DNA of 64,000 bases from UBA5078 sp033721235 (GTDB lineage Bacteria > Pseudomonadota > Gammaproteobacteria > Pseudomonadales > Pseudohongiellaceae). Positions 24,317 through 33,255 of the stretch are shown in pieces. Numbering within the stretch: position 1 is the first letter of the stretch; each line of letters opens with the position of its first letter. Made by a program: the position numbers and the translations under genes. The stretch spans positions 62,001 through 126,000 of the forward strand of contig JAWWAY010000003.1 of assembly GCA_033721235.1 (NCBI GenBank). Reading direction: 5' to 3'. The notes under the pieces are model-generated. The model made no database searches, was not told where the DNA came from, and worked only from the letters and a program-made list of their open reading frames with translations.

Positions 24317-26458
24317 ATGACTCCAGGAGCTACTGCTAATAACTCTTCATTCATGGAGGGAGCTCGCAACCTGACCAGAGGGAATCTTGGCATTCCTGTT
24401 TTGCTCTTGATCATGTTGGCAATGATGACATTGCCATTGCCTCCGTTTCTTCTCGATGTCTTTTTTACTTTCAATATTACGATCGCCCTTGTGGTCTTGT
24501 GTGTGGCGGTATACTCCATGCGTCCACTGGACTTCGCGGTCTTTCCTACAATAATACTAATCGCCACTCTGCTTCGATTAGCGCTTAATGTTGCTTCCAC
24601 CCGAGTCGTTCTATTAGAGGGGCATCAAGGCGGCGCGGCAGCCGGACGAGTTATTGAGTCCTTTGGTGAGGTGGTGATTGGTGGCAACTACGCTGTCGGT
24701 CTGATTGTCTTCATTATTCTAATCATTATTAATTTCGTGGTTGTGACCAAAGGTGCCGGTCGTATTGCGGAAGTGAGTGCCCGATTTACCCTCGATGCGA
24801 TGCCCGGTAAACAAATGGCCGTCGATGCGGATCTAAATGCCGGACTCATCGACCAAGAGGAAGCGCGAACAAGACGAAAAGACATTACCCAAGAAGCAGA
24901 TTTTTACGGATCGATGGATGGTGCCAGCAAGTTCGTTAAAGGTGATGCTATTGCCGGCATTCTTATCCTGGTGATAAACATCGTAGGGGGAGTGTCTGTG
25001 GGTATGATGCAGCACTCGCTTAGTTTTTCCATGGCCATGGAACGTTATGCCTTGTTGACAATTGGTGATGGCCTAGTGGCTCAGATTCCAGCGTTAGTCC
25101 TATCGACTGCGGCGGCCATTATGGTAACGCGCAATAATAGCTCTGAGATGATGGGCGCTCAGGTCGCCGGACAAATGTTTGCGACGCCTAGAGCCTTAGG
25201 CATTAGCTCTGGCGTGTTGTTTGCGATGGGCATCGTCCCCGGTATGCCACATGTGGCGTTTCTTGCACTGTCCGCGGCTGCGGGCATGGGGGCTTTCTTT
25301 ATCTATTGGCGTCAGTCCAAACTGGATAACGAAGTAGAAGATGCACAAGAGATTGCACAAAAGAAAACAGAAGAGTCGGGTAAAGAAGAGAATCAGGAGT
25401 TAGGTTGGAATGATGTTACGCCAGTAGACACCATCGGTCTAGAAGTTGGCTATCGCTTGATTCCAATGGTGGATAAATCTCAGGGCGGTCAGCTGCTCAG
25501 CAGAATTAAAGGCATTCGTAAAAAGCTTTCCCAAGACTTAGGTTTTCTGGTGCCTTCTGTGCATATCCGCGACAACCTCGATCTTGGCCCTAACGAATAC
25601 CGCATTACGCTCATGGGGGTTCAGGTGGGCAGTGCAGAAGTCTTCCCCGAGCGGGACATGGCGATAAACCCTGGTCAGGTATTTGGCAAAGCCTCGGGCT
25701 TGCCCACCAAGGATCCTGCATTCGGCTTAGAAGCGCTATGGATTGAAAGTAGCCAGAAAGAGCATGTGCAAACTTTGGGTTATACCGTGGTCGATAGTAG
25801 CACCGTAATAGCGACTCATTTGAATACCTTATTGCAGAAACATGCGCATGAGCTATTAGGGCATGAGGAGGTCCATGAGCTGTTGACGATGCTAGGTAAG
25901 ACCTCTCAGAAGCTTGCCGAAGAGCTGCCATCGGCAGTGAATACAAATGTTCTATTGAAGGTGCTGCAGAACCTGCTTCGCGAGAATGTATCCATTCGCG
26001 ATATGCGTACAATCGCCGAAGCTTTGGCGGCTGCCTCTGCTAAGAGTCAAGATCCCGTCGCTTTGACTGCGGCTGCGCGGATTGCTTTGTCGCGGGTAAT
26101 CGTCCAGAGCATCTATGGTAACGTCAATGAGATGCCTGTTATCACCTTAGATTCATCTCTGGAACAGATATTGCTTAAGTCAGTACAACAGGCTGCTAAA
26201 CAGAATCCAGGCGGCTCGGCTGAAGACAATATGGTAATCGAACCAGCGATGGCAGAAAGAATTCAACAGTCCTTGCACAAAACGGCTAACGATTTAGAAG
26301 CTGCCGGTAAACCTGCCGTGCTGTTAGTGGCAGCGCCATTAAGAGCGGTGCTGAGCAAATTTGTTCGATTCACCGTGTCGGGTTTGAAAGTGCTGTCGTA
26401 TCAGGAAGTGCCGGATGACAAGCAGATTACGATCGTGGCCACAATCGGTCAGCAATAG
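24317..26458 (+). CDS. flhA: Flagellar export protein FlhA
   Basis: FlhA is the largest export-gate component; it forms a nonameric ring that binds chaperone-substrate complexes and conducts protons. The 713 residues have about eight transmembrane helices in the first 340 and the FHIPEP-family signature (RLALNVASTRVVLLEG, then GAGRIAEVSARFTLDAMPGKQMAVDADLNAG split over about 90-175). A large cytoplasmic domain follows. The ATG at 24317 has no convincing Shine-Dalgarno sequence, with only an A-rich stretch ahead, so initiation may be weak or leader-dependent. Confidence 0.97.
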   Translation: MTPGATANNSSFMEGARNLTRGNLGIPVLLLIMLAMMTLPLPPFLLDVFFTFNITIALVVLCVAVYSMRPLDFAVFPTIILIATLLRLALNVASTRVVLLEGHQGGAAAGRVIESFGEVVIGGNYAVGLIVFIILIIINFVVVTKGAGRIAEVSARFTLDAMPGKQMAVDADLNAGLIDQEEARTRRKDITQEADFYGSMDGASKFVKGDAIAGILILVINIVGGVSVGMMQHSLSFSMAMERYALLTIGDGLVAQIPALVLSTAAAIMVTRNNSSEMMGAQVAGQMFATPRALGISSGVLFAMGIVPGMPHVAFLALSAAAGMGAFFIYWRQSKLDNEVEDAQEIAQKKTEESGKEENQELGWNDVTPVDTIGLEVGYRLIPMVDKSQGGQLLSRIKGIRKKLSQDLGFLVPSVHIRDNLDLGPNEYRITLMGVQVGSAEVFPERDMAINPGQVFGKASGLPTKDPAFGLEALWIESSQKEHVQTLGYTVVDSSTVIATHLNTLLQKHAHELLGHEEVHELLTMLGKTSQKLAEELPSAVNTNVLLKVLQNLLRENVSIRDMRTIAEALAAASAKSQDPVALTAAARIALSRVIVQSIYGNVNEMPVITLDSSLEQILLKSVQQAAKQNPGGSAEDNMVIEPAMAERIQQSLHKTANDLEAAGKPAVLLVAAPLRAVLSKFVRFTVSGLKVLSYQEVPDDKQITIVATIGQQ

Positions 26459-26511
26459 AGTTTATTTGAAGGCCAAGCGAATAGAGCGTAGTAGGTCGAG
26501 GGGAGATTAAT

Positions 26512-27975
26512 ATGAAAGTAAAACGGTTTCTAGCACAAGACATGCGCCGCGCCCTTGCTCGTATCCGTGACGAGCTAGGAGAAGAGGCTGTTATTCTCTC
26601 AACGCGTACGCTTGATGGTGGTGTGGAAGTGGTAGCCGCTACCTTGCCCGAGTCTGAGATGCCAGCGAGTAAGGAGGCTGCTCCAAGCCCTGAGAAACCA
26701 GCAAAGGCCAGTGACGAGGCGAAAGAGCCGAGCGCACCTAGCGCCTTTCAAAGCGAGTTTGCTAAACGTCAACGCGAAGCCAGTATTAATGCCAATAGGG
26801 CGTTCTCCTCTAAATCCAAAGACCAACAATTGGGTGTCGATCCCTTAGCCATTCAGCGTGCTAATTCCGCATCGCGCTCGGGTTTCAGCGCCGTGGAAGA
26901 CGAGCGCTTCGACGCCTATAAACGCGCTGCGAATAGTGAGCAGCAAGAAGCCGAAGTGGCCACGCAAGCTCAGCCAACGCCTAGCGCAGAAGATAGCCGT
27001 GAAATGGACAAAATGCGCTCGGAACTTAATGGTATTAGGCGCTTATTAGAACAGCGCTTGAATGGCATGGCATGGGATCAATTCGCTCGCCGCTCGCCTA
27101 TCCAGGCGTCTGTGTGGGAGCGCTTAAATGCGATGGGCGTGCCTGCTAGTTTAAGTAAGAGCCTGTTAGAGACTGTGAAGCCAAGCTTTACAACCCCTGA
27201 AGCGTGGCGGTTTGCGATTGCCTCTTTGTCGCGTTCATTGCCAGTGCTAGGGACAGATATTGCCGCCAACGGCGGTGTTATCGCGTTACTAGGTGCTACC
27301 GGAGTGGGTAAAACGACAACCATCGGCAAGCTTGCCACGCGCTATGTATTAGAACACGGCCCTGAAGAGCTTGCGTTGGTGACTACTGACAGTTATCGCG
27401 TCGCCGCTCATGAGCAATTGCGCACATATGGTCGAATTTTAGACGTGACCGTAAGAGTGGTAGATGAAACCCATAGCCTGAGAGAGGTATTGGATAGTCT
27501 GCGCCACAAGTCGCTTGTGCTCATCGATACTGCCGGCTTGAATGCTAAAGACCCAAGTTTGAAACCGCAGCTGGAGGCGCTCAAGAACTGTAGAGAAGTA
27601 CGAAAACTACTCGTTTTGGCTTGTACTAGCCAAGCCGGTGTTTTGGCAAAATCGTGTAATACTTACGCTGCTGCTGGCATTGATGCCTGCATATTAAGTA
27701 AGCTTGATGAGGCGGGAACCTTAGGCGATGCCTTGGCCATTGCGATTGATAAACATTTACCAATTGCGTACGAGACTCACGGCCAGAGAATTCCCGATGA
27801 TATACAGGTGGCTCAGGGCCATAAACTCGTCAGCAAAGCCGTCGCGCTGTCTATTCACAGCGACGATGAGAAGGAGCGATTAATGTACGAATTCGGTAAT
27901 TTACATGATGATGCCGCGGTAGCTTTAGATAGCGAACCAGAGCTTATGACAGGTACTCACGGAGCCATGCGATGA
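26512..27975 (+). CDS. flhF: SRP-like GTPase FlhF, polar flagellar placement
   Basis: FlhF marks the cell pole for flagellar assembly. Its 487 residues comprise a basic N-terminal B domain (MKVKRFLAQDMRRALARIRDELGEEAVILSTR), a long disordered region (about 45-160), then an NG GTPase domain with Walker A GATGVGKTTT (near 262) and VLIDTAGL and KLDEAGTLG motifs. The stop overlaps the fleN start by 4 nt. Together with fleN, parC, parP and fipA it indicates a polar flagellum with polar chemoreceptor arrays. Confidence 0.95.
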   Translation: MKVKRFLAQDMRRALARIRDELGEEAVILSTRTLDGGVEVVAATLPESEMPASKEAAPSPEKPAKASDEAKEPSAPSAFQSEFAKRQREASINANRAFSSKSKDQQLGVDPLAIQRANSASRSGFSAVEDERFDAYKRAANSEQQEAEVATQAQPTPSAEDSREMDKMRSELNGIRRLLEQRLNGMAWDQFARRSPIQASVWERLNAMGVPASLSKSLLETVKPSFTTPEAWRFAIASLSRSLPVLGTDIAANGGVIALLGATGVGKTTTIGKLATRYVLEHGPEELALVTTDSYRVAAHEQLRTYGRILDVTVRVVDETHSLREVLDSLRHKSLVLIDTAGLNAKDPSLKPQLEALKNCREVRKLLVLACTSQAGVLAKSCNTYAAAGIDACILSKLDEAGTLGDALAIAIDKHLPIAYETHGQRIPDDIQVAQGHKLVSKAVALSIHSDDEKERLMYEFGNLHDDAAVALDSEPELMTGTHGAMR

Positions 27976-28814
27976 AACCCGTTCAGGTTCTCGCCATTAC
28001 TGGCGGAAAGGGTGGTGTGGGCAAAACAAATGTCTCCGTCAATCTTAGCTTGGCACTCGCAGAGGCAGGCAAGCGCGTTATCTTGATGGATGCGGATTTA
28101 GGTTTGGCTAATGTGGACATTCAGCTGGGTATTAAGGCAGATAAAACATTAGAGGATGTGCTTAACGGTGAGTGTGGTCTAAGAGATATCTTAATTACTA
28201 CGGCTGGAGGCATAAAGGTTATACCAGCGGCTTCGGGTGTGCAGTCGTTAACCCAGCTTCCTGCGCAGGCCCACGCCGGCCTCATTCAGGCTTTCAGCGA
28301 GCTGGACGAGCAGTTAGATGTATTGATTATCGATACCGCTGCGGGTATTTCAGACAGTGTCGTGAGCTTTGTCCGAGCCGCGCAGGAAGTGATGGTGGTG
28401 GTATGTGACGAGCCGTCGTCAATTACGGATGCCTATGCATTGGTAAAACTGCTCAATCGCGACTACGGAATGACACGTTTTAGAGTGCTAGCCAATATGA
28501 CTAGGTCTCCCGAAGAAGGGAAGGCCTTATATGGCAAATTTGTGAAGGTGGCGGAGCGGTTCTTAGATGTATCTCTGCAGTACGCAGGAGATATTCCTTG
28601 GGATGAGTCCGTTCGTAAATCGGCGCAAAGACAGAGAGCGGCGATTGAAGCCTACCCTAGCAGCAAGTGTGCAGTGGCATACCGTCGACTGGCTAAAGAA
28701 ATGATGCAGTGGCCAGTTGCACGACAGGCCAGTGGTGGTTTGGAATTTTTTGTTGAGCGATTACTGATGAGTGATGCGGGTGAGCTCGCAGGCGCTTCTC
28801 TGGAGAGCCCATAA
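27972..28814 (+). CDS. fleN: MinD-like ATPase FleN/FlhG, flagellar number regulator
   Basis: FleN limits the number of polar flagella, in Pseudomonas by antagonising the activator FleQ. It has 280 residues with the deviant Walker A GGKGGVGKT (11-19), the switch motif LMDADLGLANVDIQLG (37-52) and VLIIDTAAGIS (about 116-126), all features of the MinD/ParA family. The frame starts in the flhF stop (ATGA). A hairpin covers its own stop codon. Confidence 0.93.
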   Translation: MKPVQVLAITGGKGGVGKTNVSVNLSLALAEAGKRVILMDADLGLANVDIQLGIKADKTLEDVLNGECGLRDILITTAGGIKVIPAASGVQSLTQLPAQAHAGLIQAFSELDEQLDVLIIDTAAGISDSVVSFVRAAQEVMVVVCDEPSSITDAYALVKLLNRDYGMTRFRVLANMTRSPEEGKALYGKFVKVAERFLDVSLQYAGDIPWDESVRKSAQRQRAAIEAYPSSKCAVAYRRLAKEMMQWPVARQASGGLEFFVERLLMSDAGELAGASLESP

Positions 28815-28824
28815 GAGATGGGCT
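28806..28824 (+). terminator. Weak hairpin across the fleN stop codon
   Basis: AGCCCAT (28806-28812) pairs with ATGGGCT (28818-28824) around AAGAG, followed by GAACTTTTG. The T run is short and displaced; it may slow polymerase between fleN and fliA rather than stop it. Confidence 0.35.
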
Positions 28825-28889
28825 GAACTTTTGTGTGAGTGGGGCTGTGAGGCTCCGCCATATAGAGTTTAGATAACAGGTTGGTAACT

Positions 28890-29624
28890 ATGATGACAGC
28901 AGCGAGTGGAACTTCGATGTATAACGAAGTTCAAACAGAGAGCATGAATGACATCGTAATGCGTTATTCCCCATTGGTGAAGCGCATAGCGCATCACTTG
29001 CTATTGCGTATGCCCGCAAGCGTTCAAGTCGATGACTTGATGCAATCGGGCATGATTGGTCTATTGGAGGCTGCGCGAAAATACGACCTGTCCAAGGGTG
29101 CGAGCTTTGAAACCTATGCGGGTATTCGTATTCGCGGGGCCATGTTGGACGAGATTCGCAAGGGGGACTGGGCACCTCGTTCGGTCCATCGTAAGTCTCG
29201 TAGGGTGGCCGAAGCCATTAAGACTATCGAGATGCGGACAGGCACAGATGCAAAGGATCAAGATGTTGCAGCGGAGCTGGGCATGAGCCTCGATGAATAT
29301 CACACCATCTTGCAAGATGCTTCTGGTAGTCGTCTATTCAGCTTTGATGACATGCTAGACGGTGAAGATTCAGCTATCGAAAAAGTCGCCGGCGAGCTCC
29401 CTAACCCATTGGATGGTATACAAAAAAGCGCATTTAAAGAAGAATTGGCCGCCGCCATTGATGGCCTTCCAGAGCGAGAGAAGCTGGTATTGTCTCTGTA
29501 CTACGATGAAGAGATGAATTTGAAGGAAATTGGCCAGATCATAGGTGTTAGTGAGTCGCGTGTTAGTCAGATTCATACCCAAGCTGCCATGCGTCTCCGA
29601 TCTCGATTAGCTGAGTGGGGCTAG
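28890..29624 (+). CDS. fliA: RNA polymerase sigma-28 factor FliA
   Basis: This sigma factor serves late flagellar and chemotaxis genes. Its 244 residues contain region 2 (DDLMQSGMIGLLEAARKYD ... FETYAGIRIRGAMLDEIRKGDW), region 3 and region 4 with the helix-turn-helix (LKEIGQIIGVSESRVSQIHTQA). The ATG at 28890 with AGG 9 nt ahead is preferred over the in-frame TTG at 28881; a third ATG lies at 28893. A promoter of the type it recognises stands directly before cheY. Confidence 0.95.
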   Translation: MMTAASGTSMYNEVQTESMNDIVMRYSPLVKRIAHHLLLRMPASVQVDDLMQSGMIGLLEAARKYDLSKGASFETYAGIRIRGAMLDEIRKGDWAPRSVHRKSRRVAEAIKTIEMRTGTDAKDQDVAAELGMSLDEYHTILQDASGSRLFSFDDMLDGEDSAIEKVAGELPNPLDGIQKSAFKEELAAAIDGLPEREKLVLSLYYDEEMNLKEIGQIIGVSESRVSQIHTQAAMRLRSRLAEWG

Positions 29625-29719
29625 CCCCCGCTTTAGTCCCTTTTTAGCTGATTTGCTCTTTATCCCGCCTTCGTCTTGAATTAATCCTCGCTTTAAGACA
29701 AATTATCACCCCCATTTCC

Positions 29720-29746
29720 TAAATAAATTCGCCAATCAAGCGATAA
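29720..29746 (+). promoter_or_regulatory. Sigma-28 (FliA) promoter of the cheY operon
   Basis: TAAATAAA at the -35 position and AGCGATAA at -10 are separated so that TAAA-N15-AGCGATAA matches the FliA consensus (TAAA-N15-GCCGATAA) in geometry and nearly in sequence. It lies about 80 nt ahead of cheY. Confidence 0.75.
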
Positions 29747-29784
29747 CTACTACAGGAAGAATCACAGAGTGCTCCGGAGGCCCT

Positions 29785-29832
29785 ATGAATTTGCTTTTTT
29801 ACCCTCGACAGTGTGGAGGCCGTTTTGAATAA
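29785..29832 (+). CDS. Possible 15-codon leader peptide overlapping the cheY start
   Basis: ATG 29785 with GGAGG 4 nt ahead opens MNLLFYPRQCGGRFE and stops at TAA 29830-29832, eight nt inside the cheY frame (TTG 29825). The arrangement would let ribosomes that finish the peptide restart on cheY, whose own Shine-Dalgarno GGAGG (29815-29819) is inside the small frame. The peptide resembles nothing known to me; it may have only a coupling role, or be chance. Confidence 0.35.
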   Translation: MNLLFYPRQCGGRFE

Positions 29833-30217
29833 GAATATGAAGATTCTCGTTGTCGACGACTTTTCGACAATGCGCCGTATCATCAAGAATTTGCTTCGAG
29901 ACCTAGGCTTTACCAACACTGCCGAAGCCGATGACGGTAATACTGCTTTGCCCATGTTGCAAAGCGGCGATTTTGACTTTCTTGTTACTGACTGGAATAT
30001 GCCCGGCATGACTGGTATTGACTTGCTCAAGGCCGTTAGGGCCGACGATCGACTCAAGAGTTTGCCGGTACTCATGGTTACCGCAGAAGCTAAGCGTGAT
30101 CAGATTATCGCGGCAGCTCAAGCGGGCGTAAATGGCTATGTAGTGAAACCATTTACCGCGGCCGCGCTGCAGGAGAAAATTGAGAAGATTTTCGAACGCA
30201 TCGAAGCGAATGGGTAG
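29825..30217 (+). CDS. cheY: Chemotaxis response regulator CheY
   Basis: When phosphorylated by CheA, CheY binds FliM and changes rotation. The single receiver domain has the acidic pair VVDDF, the phosphorylatable Asp in FLVTDWNMPGMTG, Thr in MVTAEAKRD and Lys in GYVVKPF. No upstream ATG exists: TTG 29825 has GGAGG 5 nt ahead (130 residues), while ATG 29837 gives the 126-residue form that matches most family members. Both are plausible. Confidence 0.95.
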   Translation: MNKNMKILVVDDFSTMRRIIKNLLRDLGFTNTAEADDGNTALPMLQSGDFDFLVTDWNMPGMTGIDLLKAVRADDRLKSLPVLMVTAEAKRDQIIAAAQAGVNGYVVKPFTAAALQEKIEKIFERIEANG

Positions 30218-30231
30218 GGGGCGGGTTTGCA

Positions 30232-31050
30232 ATGGCAGATAATAAAGATATTGACGATAAAGCCACTGAATTAGCAAATGAAGAAGCCCTTACTGGGGTA
30301 CTGAAAGAGCGCACAAAATTACTGCTGGAGAAGTTGGATGAGGGGGATATTAACGCCGCCAACTCGCTGATTCAGGACATTAACTCTGTTCGCGATGAGA
30401 CCTTATACCTGGAAGTCGGGCGTTTGACGCGCGGCTTGCACAATGCAATACGAGATTTTCACCTCGATATTGGTCTCGACGGAAAGTCTAAGGTGAAAAA
30501 CGAGATTGAAGAGATCTCTGAGTCTACCAGCAGACTAAATTACGTTATAGAGCTGACAGAGGATGCCGCTAATACCACTATGGACATGGTGGAGGCGAGC
30601 CTGCCAGTGGTGGATGCCTTGACTGCCAATGTAAATGAGCTCAAAGCAGACTGGGAGATGTTTCGTCAGCTTAAAAGTGAAGATCCAGACGTAGAGCTAA
30701 TGTATAAGCGCGTTGACAAAATGATGTCTGGCACCATGACTGATGCATCCACGCTGCATAATAGTTTAAACGAGATACTGATGGCTCAGGGCTACCAAGA
30801 CCTTAGTGGCCAAGTCATTAAGCGAGTCATTGCTTTGGTCAGCGACGTTGAGAATAGCCTAGTGCGCTTAGTGAAGCTTGCCAGTAATGTAGAGGCTGTA
30901 GCAGGGCTAAGTGCCCAGGCCGAGGCAGAGGCTGCGGAAGCGGCAGAGGCGAATATAGATGCCGAAGGGCCGCAGATGAAAGATAGCAAGAACGATGTTG
31001 TTTCGGGTCAAGATGACGTAGATGCCTTATTGTCTAGTCTCGGTTTTTGA
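30232..31050 (+). CDS. cheZ: CheY-P phosphatase CheZ
   Basis: CheZ removes phosphate from CheY to end the signal. The 272 residues are mainly a long four-helix bundle (about 40-205), with the catalytic stretch in the helix EILMAQGYQDLSGQVIKRV (the Gln of YQDLSGQ inserts into the CheY active site). A C-terminal peptide DDVDALLSSLGF binds CheY-P. It starts 14 nt after cheY. Confidence 0.94.
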   Translation: MADNKDIDDKATELANEEALTGVLKERTKLLLEKLDEGDINAANSLIQDINSVRDETLYLEVGRLTRGLHNAIRDFHLDIGLDGKSKVKNEIEEISESTSRLNYVIELTEDAANTTMDMVEASLPVVDALTANVNELKADWEMFRQLKSEDPDVELMYKRVDKMMSGTMTDASTLHNSLNEILMAQGYQDLSGQVIKRVIALVSDVENSLVRLVKLASNVEAVAGLSAQAEAEAAEAAEANIDAEGPQMKDSKNDVVSGQDDVDALLSSLGF

Positions 31051-31080
31051 TCAAAGTCATATCAATGAAGTGAGTGGACC

Positions 31081-33252
31081 ATGAGTTTCTCAGACGACGA
31101 AGAAATACTAGAAGATTTTCTCATCGAGGCGGGGGAGATACTCGAGCAACTTTCTGAACAGTTGGTTGAGTTGGAGCGTTGCCCTGATGATGCCGATCTA
31201 TTGAATGCTATTTTTCGTGGCTTTCACACGGTTAAGGGGGGCGCTGGGTTTTTGCAACTCACGCCACTGGTTGACTGTTGCCATATAACGGAAAACTTGT
31301 TCGATATGTTGCGCAACGGTGAGCGAAGCGTAACGTCTGAACTCATGGATGTGGTGTTGCAGGTATTGGACTCTGTTAATTTGATGTTTGATCAAGTTAA
31401 AGAGCGTGCGGAACTAACCCCGGCAGACCCAGCACTTCTTGCCGCTGTAACTGCGTTAGTAAACGGCGAAGGGGCGGAGGCAGCACCAGCGCCAAGTCCT
31501 GAACCCGAACAGAACACAGAAGAGCCAGCAGAAAATGACGATGTAACGGACGAAGAGTTTGAGCAGATGTTGGCTGCACTCGATAAGCCGAGTGAAGAAC
31601 AAGCGACAGCTGCCCAGGCTAATGAGCCGACCGATGAAATCACCGATGAAGAGTTCGAAGCGCTTCTCGATACATTGCAAAGTGGCAAAAGCGATGAGGC
31701 GCCTGCCGCGTCAGCGGCAGCTGAGACTAGCCAGAGCGCCAGTGAGTCAAGTAGCGAGCAAGTCGACAGTGCAGATGAGGATAAGTCTCCGAATGCGCGT
31801 CTTGGTCGCGATCAAGATGATATTACGGATCAGGAGTTTGAAGCCTTACTCGATACTCTTCATGGTCAGGGTAAACATCAGGGCTTACCTGTCGCTGATT
31901 CGGCCAGCACAGGGGCTAGTTCAACTCCTAAATCAGAACCTCCAAAGGTCGACAAGAAAGTCGATACGCCTGCTCCTGCAGCGCAGAAAAAACCTGAGTC
32001 AAAAGCCCCGGCGCCTAAGCCAGCAGCGGCAAAACCTCAGCTCACTGCCGTTAAAGGTGGCGCTCAGGAACCTGTTATTAAGGAAGCGGCGCCCGAGACC
32101 ACTGTTCGCGTCGATACTCGCCGCTTAGACGAAATTATGAATATGGTGGGTGAGTTGGTGTTGGTGCGTAACAGGCTAGTGCGCATAGGCTCCAATAGTG
32201 TTGATGAGATTCTGTCCAAGGCTGTTGCCAATCTGGATCTGGTCACTGCTGATTTGCAGACGTCTGTCATGAAGACGCGTATGCAGCCTATTCGAAAAGT
32301 CTTTGGCCGTTTCCCTCGAGTGGTTCGTGACCTAGCCCGTAGTTTAGGCAAAGAAGTGACATTAGAGCTTCATGGGGAGGATACCGATCTAGATAAAAAC
32401 TTGGTAGAAGCCCTCGCCGATCCATTGGTGCATTTGGTCCGCAACGCTGTTGATCATGGTATTGAAACTCCTGACGTAAGAGAGGCCAACGGTAAGATTA
32501 GACAAGGTACTATCTTGTTGGCTGCGGAACAGGAAGGCGACCATATTCTGTTAACCATCTCTGACGATGGCAATGGAATGGATGCAAATGTCCTTCGAGA
32601 CAAAGCCGTTGAGAAAGGTGTGCTAGATAGAGAAGCCGCAGACAGGCTTGCAGATGAAGAATGTTACGATCTAATTTTTGCGCCTGGCTTCTCCACCAAG
32701 ACGGAAATTTCTGACGTGTCTGGCCGCGGTGTGGGCATGGATGTTGTTAAGACTAAAATTACGCAGCTCAATGGCTCTATTTATATTCAGTCTCGACCTG
32801 GAAAAGGTTCGCGTATTGAAATTAAAGTGCCCTTGACGCTAGCCATTATGCCAACCTTGATGGTGATGGTGGGTGAGCAGGCTTTCGCTCTGCCGCTTGT
32901 AAGTGTTAATGAGATTTTCCACCTCGACTTGAAGCGTACGAATATCGTGGATGGTCAGCAGGTGGTAACTGTTCGAGATAAATCGCTCCCCTTATTCCAT
33001 TTGAAACGTTGGCTGATCAGCCCGCAGCGCAACGAAGAGCAGGGGCAGGCGCATGTTGTAATAGTTACAGTAGGAACCCAAAGAATAGGTTTTGTAGTAG
33101 ATCACTTGATTGGTCAAGAAGAGGTGGTTATTAAACCTCTAGGTAAAATGCTACATGGCACTGCTGGGATGGCGGGCGCGACGATCACTGGTGATGGTCG
33201 TATTGCACTTATTTTGGATGTTCCAGGGCTGCTAAAAAGATACGCGAGCTAA
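31081..33252 (+). CDS. cheA: Chemotaxis histidine kinase CheA with three linker repeats
   Basis: CheA is the central kinase of the chemosensory array. Its 723 residues comprise a P1 domain with phosphorylated H49 (FRGFHTVKGGAGFL), a long acidic linker, and then P3 dimerisation, P4 ATPase (HLVRNAVDHGIE, DDGNGM, GRGVGMDVVK) and the P5 CheW-like domain (about 590-723). No separate P2 CheY-binding domain is obvious. The linker has three copies of a D-x-x-T-D-x-E-F-E-x-L-L-D-x-L motif (153-170, 185-202, 246-263). They resemble the LID region that ParP uses to hold CheA at the pole in Vibrio. Confidence 0.96.
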   Translation: MSFSDDEEILEDFLIEAGEILEQLSEQLVELERCPDDADLLNAIFRGFHTVKGGAGFLQLTPLVDCCHITENLFDMLRNGERSVTSELMDVVLQVLDSVNLMFDQVKERAELTPADPALLAAVTALVNGEGAEAAPAPSPEPEQNTEEPAENDDVTDEEFEQMLAALDKPSEEQATAAQANEPTDEITDEEFEALLDTLQSGKSDEAPAASAAAETSQSASESSSEQVDSADEDKSPNARLGRDQDDITDQEFEALLDTLHGQGKHQGLPVADSASTGASSTPKSEPPKVDKKVDTPAPAAQKKPESKAPAPKPAAAKPQLTAVKGGAQEPVIKEAAPETTVRVDTRRLDEIMNMVGELVLVRNRLVRIGSNSVDEILSKAVANLDLVTADLQTSVMKTRMQPIRKVFGRFPRVVRDLARSLGKEVTLELHGEDTDLDKNLVEALADPLVHLVRNAVDHGIETPDVREANGKIRQGTILLAAEQEGDHILLTISDDGNGMDANVLRDKAVEKGVLDREAADRLADEECYDLIFAPGFSTKTEISDVSGRGVGMDVVKTKITQLNGSIYIQSRPGKGSRIEIKVPLTLAIMPTLMVMVGEQAFALPLVSVNEIFHLDLKRTNIVDGQQVVTVRDKSLPLFHLKRWLISPQRNEEQGQAHVVIVTVGTQRIGFVVDHLIGQEEVVIKPLGKMLHGTAGMAGATITGDGRIALILDVPGLLKRYAS

Positions 33253-33255
33253 AAT

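Noticed and set aside
31559..32128. 189-residue plus-strand frame inside cheA
   Set aside because: It is a shifted reading of the cheA linker. The cheA frame has clear domain matches and the shadow product is basic low-complexity sequence.
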